Position numbers and translations under genes: made by a program. A stretch of 64,000 nt of DNA from positions 63,338,249-63,402,248 of the forward strand of contig OZ038500.1 of assembly GCA_964036315.1 (NCBI GenBank). The letters are read 5' to 3'. Below, in pieces: positions 43,074 to 54,204 of this stretch (the first letter of the stretch is position 1; every line of letters begins with the position of its first letter). The notes beneath the pieces are model-generated. The model ran no database searches. It saw only the letters and a list, made by a program, of their open reading frames with translations, and was not told where the DNA came from. This stretch comes from Acanthosepion esculentum. Lineage: Eukaryota; Mollusca; Cephalopoda; Sepiida; Sepiidae.

Positions 43074-43264
43074 TACAGTGTAACCCGGATATAAGAGAGT
43101 TGTCGGAACAGGAGAATAAGTCTCTTATATCCGGGTTTATCTTATATCCGGGTTTGGTCTATTATATATACATTAACACAGGCTCTAATTTGGGACCAGA
43201 GAAAATCTATCTTATATCCGGGTTTCTCTTATATCAGGGTCTCTTATATCCGGGTTACACTGTA
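43074..43264. mobile_element. MITE with perfect 25-bp TIRs
   Basis: Starts TACAGTGTAACCCGGATATA (43074-43098) and ends with its exact reverse complement (43240-43264). The motif CTTATATCCGGGTTT recurs several times inside. 191 bp, no ORF. Likely pogo/Tc1-like by the TA-bounded CAGTG end. Confidence 0.9.
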
Positions 43265-43277
43265 TATCTTATACTTA

Positions 43278-43880
43278 AAATACCACAGTGATATTTATTT
43301 CGTTAGAATCAAAGATTCGATCCTGAAGTAATTTCACCCCCATGTGTGACTACACTATAGGTAGTAACTACCTATAAGTAGCTGTAAGTCAACGGACTAC
43401 AGAGTCTAGCTGGGATCTGTTATTCAGGTCTTAGCTGTTGTCGAACTCTCTCCCTTCGGGCAGGGAGAAACCCGGACGAGGGGAGGTAAACAGACTCGAA
43501 ATGCGGGGTTTACGGGCTCGGATTGCCCAAATAAAATTCGGCCTTATGCCACATCCTACTCCGTGGGGAGGTTGGTAAATATTTCTAGCTGGGATCTGTT
43601 GAGTATGATTCAGACTTATACAGAAACTACCGACCTTCCAATAGTAGCACTCACTACTGGATTGATATGCGACGACCTTGTGCATAACTGTTACCTTTAT
43701 TCTTATTGTACTGGTTTTTACAATAAACCTTTACTTATTTTATCCACCTTCTCTTTCAAGTATATATTCCTATTAGCACGGAATATAACAGATCCCAAAT
43801 CATCAGACTGACTCAGTCAGTCTGATGATTTGGGATCGAATCATCGATTCTAATGAAATAAATATCTCTATGGTATTTTA
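43278..43880. repeat. Inverted repeat pair enclosing an R1-like core
   Basis: AAAATACCACAGTGATATTT and TTATTTCGTTAGAATCAAAG at 43276-43312 reappear reverse-complemented at 43838-43880. Between them are an R1-like core (43400-43610, with CTCTCTCCCTTCGGGCAG and TTCGGCCTTATGCCACAT) and a nearly perfect palindrome at 43791-43837. Confidence 0.75.
43791..43837. repeat. 47-bp palindrome
   Basis: Arms of 23 bases (GATCCCAAATCATCAGACTG plus three) around a single central C, with every position paired. Confidence 0.95.
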
Positions 43881-43985
43881 AGTATTCGTTTTCACTATTG
43901 TAATATTTTTTATTTGCTCTGTTGTTGACATTGAGCTCTCTAGATTTATATCCCTTTTTGGAATTTCCATGCGGATTACCAGATA

Positions 43986-44023
43986 TTATATATATATATA
44001 TGCATATATATACATATACATAT

Positions 44024-44085
<62 letters not shown>
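43986..44085. repeat. (TA)n-(CA)n-(TA)n microsatellite
   Basis: TA-rich, then ACACAC, then a long TA run. Confidence 0.96.
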
Positions 44086-44089
<4 letters not shown>

Positions 44090-44435
44090 AGGGATCCCCC
44101 CTTTTTACACAAATGGACTCACCCAAGGTATACATATACTACTACCCGTGAATACCTGAACAGTCAAGTCAGTAGTAGTAGTAGAACGTAGAGACGGTCG
44201 AGTAGAATAACGTAGCGGCAAGAGTCGCAGTAACGATCCCGTAAACTCAGTAAGAAGTCATACAGCGATACGTCGATACCAAAAGACTTTATATATATAT
44301 ATTTGTCTACTAACCCCGCATTCCTGGAACGACTAACCTGTATTACCAGTTTGTATTATTACGTTAATACATTTATTTCCTATATTCATTCTTGGCGTTT
44401 GTTATTATTTGATACCCGATTTCATCCCGGAATCC

Positions 44436-44441
<6 letters not shown>

Positions 44442-44531
<90 letters not shown>

Positions 44532-44556
44532 AGAGAGAGAGAGAGAGAGAGAGAGA
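44442..44556. repeat. (TA)n-(GA)n microsatellite
   Basis: TA run to 44529 followed by GA repeats. Confidence 0.97.
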
Positions 44557-44559
44557 ACA

Positions 44560-45840
44560 TCCACTGAAGGTGACTAAGGTGGCATAACCTGAGGTAAATC
44601 AATTTTCGTTAACATTAAACAGCTGGATATTTTCCGGAATGATCGCTGATATTTCTCTACCAATACGTGATATTTATACGGGAGAAGTGTGGATGATGAA
44701 GAACGCCTTTCATTAGCGTTCATTCATCAAACTTCAGTAATCTAAACAGATTTAGATAAAACGTCATATTTCCGACCGACATAGCGAGGAATGTAGTAAA
44801 AAACAAAAAAACAAAAAACAAAATTGGGAATTGTTTTGTTTGGAAATGCTTATTGCAATTCCGGTCCTAACATTCCTTCATATGATGTCGTTTTTGCTTT
44901 TTTTTCTCCTCTAAAGAGAAAAAAAATACCATTTTCACCCATTACAACCTTATTTTCAATTAATGATCGCCTGCGTAACGCAACTTGAATCAAAACGGAT
45001 GCTTGTTTTTCGAGACCACCAAATTTTCATAACGTTTCGGATGTGGAAAAAATGTAATGCTTTTTTGTTGTTACAGCTCAAACTGTAGCTCGTTAGATAT
45101 ACAAAAATCACAAACATTCAGGTTTGTACAAGAGCCTATCAACATCTCTCCAGCAACTTGCTTTATCAGTGAAGGTCATGCAATTTGGATTTTTTTACAT
45201 TGTTATCCCGTCGGCCATTTTACCTCATTTTGGTATTATATTTTTCACGCATGCGCTCCGTGCACACTTGGATGATCTCCTGAGCGAAGAGAGTCTACTC
45301 TCACGTTGTCAATCATGGTTTCCTTACGATAAAAAAATGACATTTATTGATTTGCAAGTATTGCTTGCACTATTATCTATCGGGATACATCTTTCTTTCT
45401 TTAATTGATGCTTTATTCCCACCGATATAATGGATGTTGTAGAACGTAATGTGATATTTGCGAGACTGATTGCGCAGTATGAATGAAAAGCAGGAGATCT
45501 GTGTTCTAATGTAATACTTATGAATAAACATATTTTATATGATATCAAAACTTCGATAAATAACTTGAAAGCAAGTATGATATATTCTCTTTTATGAGTC
45601 ATGTATAAACGCACAGGAATTCTTTCATGGAATGTATACATATTTCGCGAAGATAATCGGCTTAATTTCTTTGCAATCCAATCACCCAATAATAAACACG
45701 ATTAAATTACTTAATCACTCGACGCCATTCAATCAAATCAATTAATGGAATGCACTGAATGTTTTTAATCATATCATCCCATATAAGGCAATAAACCCAC
45801 TAAGACACAAGGGGTTAATGAGTGTGAAAGAATACGAAAA
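44560..45840. other. No gene seen
   Basis: Several 60-120 codon open frames, none with a recognisable domain or matching codon pattern. Confidence 0.45.
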
Positions 45841-45870
45841 AATAGAAACATTATTAAGGAGCTAGGAGAG

Positions 45871-46046
45871 TACCCATGAACACTATTGTAAGTGGGGGTA
45901 ATGTGCTAAGTAGTTTTTTGTAGTTGTTTACCTACTTCACGCCGCTGGCGAGTATTGTATTTAGTTGATGTTATAAAGATCATCATTTTATTTCCAACCT
46001 CCGTTTTGGTTATTCCTCATTCAGTAACCCTTTCCTGCATTACCAC
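45871..46046 (+). mobile_element. Dispersed repeat R1, no internal core
   Basis: CCCATGAACACTATTGTAAG leads directly to TTTACCTACTTCACGCCGCT, then GGCGAGTATTGTATTTAGTT and the end CCGTTTTGGTTATTCCTCAT. The ~230-bp core of other copies is absent. Confidence 0.75.
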
Positions 46047-46099
46047 TGCAAGATTGGTCATTTGTGGGCTGTATTGAATTTAACAAAGTAATTCCGTTC

Positions 46100-46161
<62 letters not shown>
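46100..46161. repeat. (TATC)n microsatellite
   Basis: About fifteen CTAT repeats between two R1 copies. Confidence 0.97.
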
Positions 46162-46162
<1 letters not shown>

Positions 46163-46181
46163 CACATTGTTATCTATTGTT

Positions 46182-46408
46182 ATATACCGTACTTATGAAC
46201 ACTAATGAGTATGTCCCAATCTTCATAAATACGTTGGCCACTATTGTAACTGGGAATCACAGGGTGTCTAAGTAGTCCACCACTAGCAGTGGTTTACCCA
46301 CTTCACGCCGATGGCGAGTATTGTATTTTGTTGATTTTATTACCATATCATTTCATACCTTCGTTTTGGTTATTCCTCATTCAGCAACCCTTCCTAGGCT
46401 ACAACAAA
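46182..46408 (+). mobile_element. Dispersed repeat R1, second core-less copy
   Basis: TATATACCGTACTTATGAAC, GAGTATGTCCCAATCTTCAT, then CACTTCACGCCGATGGCGAG and the end AACCCTTCCTAGGCTACAAC. It is the clearest view of the R1 outer ends. Confidence 0.8.
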
Positions 46409-46424
46409 GAGTAATCAAGAAGAC

Positions 46425-46540
46425 AGAAGGATTGGCATTGCATATTGGAGATTAAAGTTGTCTGGAAAGCATAGAGAGAGTTCCACAAGCGAGCAGCGTG
46501 AGAAAAGAAACTGTTAGCATAGAACTGACTGAACTGTTCC
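46425..46540 (-). mobile_element. LINE 3'-end fragment, fifth copy
   Basis: AGAGAGTTCCACAAGCGAGC and GTGAGAAAAGAAACTGTTAG match the block at 280-330 and 630-660. It is diverged and short. Confidence 0.55.
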
Positions 46541-46544
46541 AAAT

Positions 46545-47130
46545 CGAAAATTAAATTTATAGTCAGGAAATATATTATTTAGCATTCTCTACAGCCACAA
46601 TACTTTTTTCTTAAAAATGTCATGTCCCTTCAGGTTGTAAGCGATCACGATAATATCTGTTAATTACCCTTCATTCCTGGGAAGGATAATATAATGGTTT
46701 CGTGTTGCCTTCATCACGGTTTGGAGTTCTGAGTTTTCGGAGTTTTCCTTCTCTTAGATTGGTTATCACACATGAATAGGGAGATCAGTTTACCCTGGTA
46801 TTTAAACCGTCACTGGAGGAGTGAGGAATTCATATTTATGCGAAAGTGAACACAATAGAGCTGGTTGGTGCGATTCCAAACGACATTTGTGTTGTATAGC
46901 CCACTCGTGCCGGGGGAGCTCTTGGGTGACGGCGTCAATTCGATAATAACACAGGAGACGAGGTCGGAATTTGAACTTGATACGCCGAAACCATTTTCGT
47001 GAAGATATCAGTTACACTACTTGCACATGAAAATTGCCATGTTCCTTTAGGACGTAGGTGATCATTACTCTCCAGAGATTAGATAGCTATTTTTTATTCC
47101 TGACAACCCCCCCCTCAGAAACCTATTTAA
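46545..47130. other. Unassigned repeat-like sequence
   Basis: CATGTCCCTTCAGGTTGTAA at 46620 and CATGTTCCTTTAGGACGTAG at 47037 are a diverged direct repeat bracketing about 400 bases with a possible B-box-like GTCGGAATTTGAACTTG. This suggests a SINE, but the evidence is weak. Confidence 0.35.
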
Positions 47131-47133
47131 TTT

Positions 47134-47307
47134 CGTATATACTCGCATATCACGCGACCTTTGAAAACATAATTATGAACCTGATTTAACTAATTTGGTC
47201 AACAGCGTAGCCAGTGCCAGTAGCACATACGCTAATTTTATATCTCGTGTATAATGCGACCCCCTTAAAATTAGCTTCAAAATTTTCATGATACGCGAAT
47301 ATATACG
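47134..47307. mobile_element. Pogo-like MITE, short form
   Basis: The left end CGTATATACTCGCATATCAC and right end CATGATACGCGAATATATAC (plus G) form an inverted repeat of about 21 bases with four mismatches. GCGACC follows on the left, and a further GCGACC block lies inside. 174 bp, no ORF. Confidence 0.7.
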
Positions 47308-47309
47308 GA

Positions 47310-47840
47310 AATCAAGATTGCTTGTAAATTAACGTTTTGAGGACGTGAAGGCGGTGAAAGAGTCTGTGACGAAAGACATGGACACCTTCAATTTGGAAGG
47401 GATAAAAAGGGACCTTCAAAAACAGGCAAGAGCGTTACATAATTGTAGTCAGAGGCTTCTACTTTGAATGAGATTAAACGTTTTGTGGCGTTTTGAAATA
47501 AATCAATGGCTCCTCTGATAAATTCCCCAAACTTCTGGAATTTAAAATGTTTATTGGTGCCGTTTTCTGTTGCTTTCTGACTGAGATCACTTACCACCCA
47601 AAGCTAAAGAGCTCCATCTCATTCTGCTACTGAACCCATACTTGCTGAGAGAAGAACAAGGTTACCAGGGACATTTATATGGAAGTGAGCGCAACAGAAC
47701 GAACGGCTTTTGATCGCGGCTCGCCACGCCAACTCACATGGTTATATACGTTACGTATACACACCCGCCACGCGAATATCAATCATAGGTGTATAAAAAT
47801 TAGGTATTAATTATAAATTTCTACGGAGAACACAATAATG
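47310..47840. other. No gene seen
   Basis: No recognisable domain or repeat. Confidence 0.45.
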
Positions 47841-47847
47841 CCTACTG

Positions 47848-48325
47848 TTGTAACGTAGAAAAGGGAATAACCAAAACGGAGGTTAGAAATAAAATGGTAA
47901 TATTTATAACATCAACAAAATACAATACTCGCTAGCGGCGTGAAGTAGGTAAACCACTGCCAGTGGTGGACTACTTAGACAGCACATTACGATATTTACC
48001 TGCCTCTCCACGAGGTAGGATGTGGCACAAGGCCAAATTTAATGTGGGGTATCCGAGCCCGTAGGCTCTGGCAAAAATTGCCCGTAGACCCCGCATACGC
48101 GGGATCGGGTATCTGTCTACCACACCGGACGAGACTCTGCTCTTTGGCATAGCCTCGTCCGTGTTCCTCTCTGCTCAAAGGCAGAGAATTCGACACAGCA
48201 AGAGTTTCCCACGCTGAAAGCTCACGCTGCCAGCTTAGGCAGCATATTGCCTCCACTTACAATAGTGTCCAACGTATTTTTGAGTATTGGGACATACCCA
48301 TTTTTGTTCATAGGTGCAGTATATA
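47848..48325 (-). mobile_element. Dispersed repeat R1 with one internal core
   Basis: Minus-strand copy. The right outer end is GTTGTAACGTAGAAAAGGGA (about 47849) and the left outer end GGGACATACCCATTTTTGTT (about 48290). Between them is a single GC-rich core (48000-48240) with AGGATGTGGCACAAGGCC, AGACCCCGCATACGCGGG and GGACGAGACTCTGC. Confidence 0.8.
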
Positions 48326-48339
48326 ACACCTACCGATCC

Positions 48340-49310
48340 AAAATGAAACGGTGGGTATCGGTGGGTTAAATACCTACACGAGAGTAATATTTGGTGCTTA
48401 CTCGAAAAAACAAAAAACAAAAAAATTTAAAAAATCAGTAAGTAAAATGAAGTTTCTCAAACTATCTCGAGCAATATTCTTGGCAAAAAAAAACACGTAT
48501 TCGTTAAATATTTGCAACAACAATAAACGCAGCAGTAACAAGAATTCATTTGAAAGTCTCAGACAGAAAACAACAATGACGATGAAGACAGTTGAGAACA
48601 TTTATTGAATATTAGACATTTCATTTCTGTCTCAGACAAAACCACATTTCACTCAGTCTCCCGTGTAGATCGATGTTATGAAAACAAATTATTACGAAGT
48701 TTAGCTGTTTTCGTTTAAATTTTTTTCTGAACAACTAAAAAGGAACACCCCCACCACACACACAAAAATAAAAGAAAAAAAAGAAAAATGATGTATTGGC
48801 AGGTGATAAACTCATCGATGGCATGATCTCAGACACTCAAACATCTTCCAACTTAGAGTAAAATCCAAGTTTCTCTTTTGAAATTATTTTATTTTTTTTA
48901 TTTTTTATAGAACAATACTTCTCCCGAAATTTTTGAGCGGCTTAACGAAATTACATGAAATTCAGTGTTGACGAATTACGCACCTACGCATTGGACCCAG
49001 CTTTTTAGCATGAAATATGGACTCAAAGTAATGGATAGAATATTGTAAACTATAATTAGTTCAAAGTATTCACTACTAATTCTCTAGTAGTTTAGTCTCC
49101 AACGTTAGAATTAGGTTTGCCTTCAGCTGTATCAACTGATATTTATATGGTGGAGATTTGCGTATGAATATTAATACGATATGAAAATGATTTAAAATGA
49201 TATAATTTAAAATGTAAATATCTGAGTAACTAAATATCCCAGGAAAACGAAATTAAATAGGCCTCATCTTGACCAATAAAACATTTATTTATCAAAATTC
49301 AAACAAGATC
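48340..49310. other. No gene seen
   Basis: A/T-rich; an 85-codon plus frame is low-complexity and Lys/Asn-rich. Confidence 0.45.
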
Positions 49311-49324
49311 TTCAAGTGGATGTA

Positions 49325-49640
49325 GATTTTGTAACCGATTTCACAAAACTTCACAACTGTACAATATGCGCACACCCATCAAATCAGTAGTCCTGCTAAA
49401 CACGCTGTAGCATGACTCCAGCGCCTCAGTGATTCTCTGCTTAAGTTCCGCTAGGCTTGTAGGAAGAGAGGGGATATAGACCTGTCCTTTCATATAGCCC
49501 CATAGAAAAACAGGACAAGGTGTCAAGTCAGGTGAATGTGGTGGCCATTTTAACAGCACATTGTCATTATCACTGGCACGCCCGATCCAACTTTCTGGTA
49601 GATCCTCAATGCGATGAGTTCGCTCAGTAAACCTAGTTAC
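49325..49640 (-). pseudogene. Mariner-type transposase C-terminal fragment
   Basis: The minus strand gives HRIEDLPESWIGRASD, then KWPPHSPDLTPCPVFLWGYM and LPTSLAELKQRITEAL. SPDLTP is the third-acid block of mariner-family transposases. Here LD after it is replaced by CP. It is similar in kind to the fragment in 17778-18405 but from a different family. The N-terminal domains are absent. Confidence 0.75.
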
Positions 49641-49984
49641 TTTTTACACATGTAAAAAAAATCTGAGATCATTTGAAGGACTATTGTCGATGTTATTAGG
49701 CTACAAAATGATGTCAATTCTTTGGGAAATTTTATATTCATTTGTTTTAAGATTTTTTTAGTATCCCATATTGTTTCAACACCAGATTAGCAAGAACAGG
49801 CGATAGAATGAAAAGGCCTGGTCGTATATTAACCACAGGGGGTAATTTCAATGCACCTTCATCTGAAGGAATTAATTGAAACCCCCACTTTTTTTTAATG
49901 AAATAGCATTTCCATAATAAAATCTTAATACGAATTAATATATGAATAAAACTCGTGATGTCGTAAAAATGATTTGACAAACAC

Positions 49985-50580
49985 TTCTGACTATTCCTGG
50001 TGGTGTGTCAGGGAGCTGAATTTCTCTACCACACATATGGTCTTCCAGCAGACAGCCTCTCCAACCAAGGCTTGACCACGGTTTTCAGCAACTCCACATA
50101 GCCATCCGAATTGAGCTTGAGGACATGTTCAAATTTGTGAGGTAGCATGACACACCCCAAACCCCTCACAGTTTAAGGAAACTCTGTCTTCATGACACGA
50201 GGAATATCATATGGATGGTGGGAAAAACATCTGCTGTTCTGGGTGTTGTGCAATTAGTACTGACAAATATTATTTTTATCAAAGAAAAAAGATTGTTTCT
50301 AATTCAACAGTATGTTTCACATTGTCAAGGAGTTTATTTGACCTTCTCGTGCATTTCTGTAAGAAGTTGACCTTTAAACTTCTTGTATGACGACTAGCCT
50401 CATTCAAAGCCAGTTTCATGGTGGTAAGTACAGCACCCATTTCCCGCGCCAAACATCGCATTCCCTTGTCTGGGTCTTCTGTCATTTTCTCCTGTAGTTG
50501 TTGGATGAATTCTGGTATATAGCGGCAATCAGAACGTGGCTTCCACTCGTCCATGTCAGTGAACTTTGACACTTCTAAAA
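49985..50580 (-). pseudogene. Mariner-type transposase N-terminal/core fragment
   Basis: The minus strand encodes QLQEKMTEDPDKGMRCLARE (second HTH-like region) and NFLQKCTRRSNKLLDNVKH at 50572-50300. After a gap come frame-shifted core pieces at 50210-50010: GCVMLPHKFEHVLKLNSDGY and SAGRPYVW. It is of the same broad type as the relic at 12430-13253. Stops follow MKTEFP and PYVW. Confidence 0.65.
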
Positions 50581-50739
50581 CTGTAGTGACTAACTAGGTG
50601 TTCACTATAGATATTCCGAACCAATCGGAAAAAGTAAAAAGATTACACTGTTTCAAATTTAGTCCAAACACTGTATATCGGTTATCCTAATGGCGGAGGA
50701 GTCCATATTATTTACGGGGATTGTTGATAATTTTTAGAT

Positions 50740-50925
50740 AAATATAAGTTTAAGGGGAAAAATGAAAAAGACTACATCCATACAACTTATATACTTCAAG
50801 ATACAAAGGTAGAATTATAATTTAAATATAAATATAAGTTCAAGGGGAAAAATGAAAAAGACACATCCATGCAACTTATATACTTCAAGATACAAAGGTA
50901 GAATTATAATTTAAATATAAATATA
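50740..50925. repeat. 90-bp tandem duplication
   Basis: AAATATAAGTTTAAGGGGAA at 50740 recurs at 50830. The two units differ at only a few bases and are therefore a recent duplication. Confidence 0.95.
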
Positions 50926-51199
50926 CACATCGAAGTACACTATTTACATTATTCGAACTATTGTCCTCATCTTTGTCGCCATGTTTATCCCAACGTTTCG
51001 GACGTTGTACGCTCCGGCCTTCTTCAGGTGGTTAGAATGTCGAACTGTACCCTTTATTTCGCTCACTGGGGTAGACTGTTCTAGTTTCACGTGCCATGTC
51101 TAGTGGATGTCAGTTATCTCCTGTTAATTCCCCTCTCAAAGTTCTTCACTATAGATGGCAACCAAAATGAAGACATTGATTAAGATTTACACAACGCCA

Positions 51200-51960
51200 A
51201 ATTACACAACGCCAAATTGACAAAACACTAAATTTGTCAAAATCCACAGTCCATGAGCACTTAGTGAAGCTTGGGTACTCTAATCGCTACGATGTTAGGG
51301 TACCACATGATCTGAAAAGGATAATTTTGGATCATATGTCATACATGATTTGCTGTATAAACGCAATGAAAATGCACCCCTTTTAAGCAAATCATGACGA
51401 GTGATGAGAAATGGATCGTTTACAGCCATGTTCAGTGAGAAAGACCCTAGGTTAAACGACGTGAGCCAACGTTAACCTCTTCAAGAGCAGATCTTAATCC
51501 TAAGAATGTCATGCTGTTCATCTAGTGGGTGTGGAAAGGAATTCTGTACTATGAGCTTCTGCTAAGTAACCAGTCAGTTGATTCTGAAAAGTACAGCTCA
51601 CAACTGGACCAATTAAAAGCAGAAATTCAAGAAAAAGGCCCAGATTTGGCGAACAGGGCAGGTGTTGTTTTCCATCAGGATAATGCCAGATCTCACATTA
51701 CTTGGCAAAATTCTTGCAGCTTGACTGGGATGTGTTACCCGACACGACATATTCAGCAGACATTGCTCCTTCGGATTTTCATTTATTCAGGTCCTTACAA
51801 AATAATCTCGGTGATAAAACGTTTAATCATTTTGATGACATACAAAAGCACTTTAATGCGTTCTTGAGAATTCACCGAAATTCTGGGAAAATTAAATCTT
51901 TGAGTTGAAAGAAAAATGAAGAAAGTTGTGCAACAAAAGGAGTTGTTTGTTATAAATGTT
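51200..51960 (+). pseudogene. Mariner transposase relic
   Basis: Plus-strand pieces: STVHEHLVKLGYSNRYDVRV (HTH to linker, about 51240), VPHDLKR, WKGILYYELL (about 51530), VVFHQDNARSHIT (about 51668, second catalytic Asp in QDN), then in another frame FLQLDWDVLPDTTYSADIAP and SDFHLFRSLQNNL (third Asp). Many stops. The HQDNARSH and DYHLF-like motifs are typical of classic mariner. The terminal repeats were not found. Confidence 0.8.
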
Positions 51961-51969
51961 TTTTAATAG

Positions 51970-52530
51970 TTCTGCCGTGCAAGAGCAAAATTATGTAAGT
52001 GTGAAGGAATATGCAGTTTGTGAGTTGAGTGAGAAGATTGGCGCATAGCTTCAACTGTTGTCGATTTCTGTGGCAGCTAAAGTCTCACTGGTGCGTCTCC
52101 TCTTTTCTTTTGCTTTTACAGGTGATCATTGGATTAGGAGTGCTGCGCGGGAAGAATCATTCTCCACGTGGAGGGAATCTGATTGGTCGATACTGACCAA
52201 TCAGTGCATGAGCTTTGGGAAGATTTATGGGAGCCGATTCTCCCAAAAGTGCACAAAATCTACTATACGAAAATATAGCGATTTCAAAATTGTCGCATAA
52301 GATAGCAGCGTTGATTCCTGTTCAATGAATGTTTTCTATGGAAAATTTGAATTTATGTAGGTGTATGTGAGTGTGATGATCGCGAGATTGGAGATATTAT
52401 AACAATTCTTCAATATGTCACATAGGAGCGATACTTAAAAGGCCAATGTACCCTCCTGTTTTGGTAAACAGTGGTTCTGTTTGTGAAGTGGACTGTTGAT
52501 TCTGGTTTGACGATGTTGATGATGATGATC
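51970..52530. other. No gene seen
   Basis: No recognisable domain. Confidence 0.45.
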
Positions 52531-52539
52531 GCGATAGGG

Positions 52540-52715
52540 TGTTTCACTGATTCTTTCGGTAATGTGAGTTAAAAAATCAGCAGTGGACCTAAAAGAGCAA
52601 AACCCATAATGTTTGTCGTTCAGGCGTTTCTTTCTGGTGAGGTAAGCAATTACCTCCTTGTGGATAATAGAATCAAATGTAATAGAAATGTCACATATCC
52701 GGACAAGAAATGTAT
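52540..52715 (-). pseudogene. LINE reverse-transcriptase fragment
   Basis: The minus strand reads FDSIIHKEVIAYLTRKKRLN, then DKHYGFCSFRSTADFLTHIT. The YGFxxxRSTxD block is a conserved early reverse-transcriptase motif of CR1/Jockey/I-type LINEs. The fragment is short and lacks the catalytic YADD. Confidence 0.75.
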
Positions 52716-52759
52716 TAAAGGCCTGGCTCTGCACATAAATAAACATTTAAGATATATTT

Positions 52760-54200
52760 GAACATAGGTGAATAGTAAAAAAAATAGTTTATTTTAGTGT
52801 AATTGTTTTCATTCATAACCAGGGTGTACAAGATATACAATCAGTTGTGATCTTTTGTTAACCTTACATTTAGTACTTTTAATATTTCGGAGGTATAGCA
52901 CATAAGCGAGAAAATAGAGAGCCACAGTAAGTTTTGATATATTTATTCGAACGCCTTTTTGAACGAAATATGCCACAAGGCCGGGTTTAAAGCGAAACTT
53001 TCATTTGTACACGGGACAAAAGGCAAAAACGTAGTTTTTGATATTCTATATATTTAAAGGAAGGCCCACACACACCTTATACGGCGAAAGACCTTTTAGA
53101 CGTGATATTCTACAAGTATATGTCTTTATTTATGTTAACATTTATATATGTTAATGTCGCACAATGCCGAAGGGCAAGTAGGTAAAGGCTTATTATTTCT
53201 CATAAAAATTATATACAAATTTTATCAGGAAATGAAGCGGGGAGAGGATGAATCTCTAAATAAAAGACCAGAAATAAAAAAATTAATTAATTTTTTACAG
53301 AAATCAATTTTTGATATATTTATTTAAATGCAAAATTGCATCTTGTGGCACAAGACCAAAGGGAAGTTGGAAAGGGCTGTTCTCGCTGTCTATCCTACAC
53401 ATTCATAATCTGATTCACTGCTCATTCACTCTCAAAACTGACTCTATCACAACAAGAACTCTTCCTTCCACACCCAATCCAACATTTACCAAAATACCGC
53501 ATATTCGCAGGGAACCTAGTAAAAACCCCCATTTTATAATTAAAAAAAAATGTACAATTCTGTTTTTAATATTTTTTCTGATTTTTTTTTTACAAAAATA
53601 GATAAAAATATATCAGGAAATGATGGCAGAGGGGAGGGGGACACAATAACGAAAATGAAAATTACAAAACACTCAAACAAAAACAAAATTATGTTAGTAA
53701 GACGTGTCCACCACACACAAAAATAATAAGATGGCTTCTGTAACCTGCCGATTAGCAGACTCAAGAAGCTCGCTCGTGAGAGGCGAAGTAGGATAGACAA
53801 AAGGAAGTATGGAGTGGGTAAATATACAAGGGTTGATCCAGTCAAGATAAAAAGGGGATAAAACAAATTGGGAGATTTGGAATCTTGATAAGGACCACAA
53901 CAAAAGAGAACGCCGGGAAGCTGGCCGGAACCTACAATCATTCACGTTAACTAGGTGAACAAAATAAAAGTCTAGCGTAACCAGGAACGGGATCCGTCAG
54001 TATCCCGCACTGTTGTGTTTATAGGCAACTAAAAAAAAAGGGTAATCAAGGCTAGCTCGATTTACGCGAACCAAGCTCGCAATATTTACCCACCTTTCAC
54101 TGAAATTTGCCGAAAGCAAACGCTTTCTACCAATTTTGATCTTCATCCATCGCTGATGCTTAAAGAATCCAATCAGATGTCATTTGTATATATTGTCAAG
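52760..54200. other. No gene seen; degraded SINE-like tails
   Basis: The words TGCCACAAGGCCGG (52971), TGTCGCACAATGCCGAAGGG (53154) and TTGTGGCACAAGACCAAAGG (53343) are spaced about 180-190 bases apart, with shared TATCAGGAAATGA words at 53225 and 53611. This suggests an old tandem SINE array. No gene. Confidence 0.4.
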
Positions 54201-54204
54201 TTTT

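Noticed and set aside
45324..45689. 121-codon minus-strand frame
   Set aside because: No domain, and unstructured A/T-rich sequence; length is within chance for this composition.
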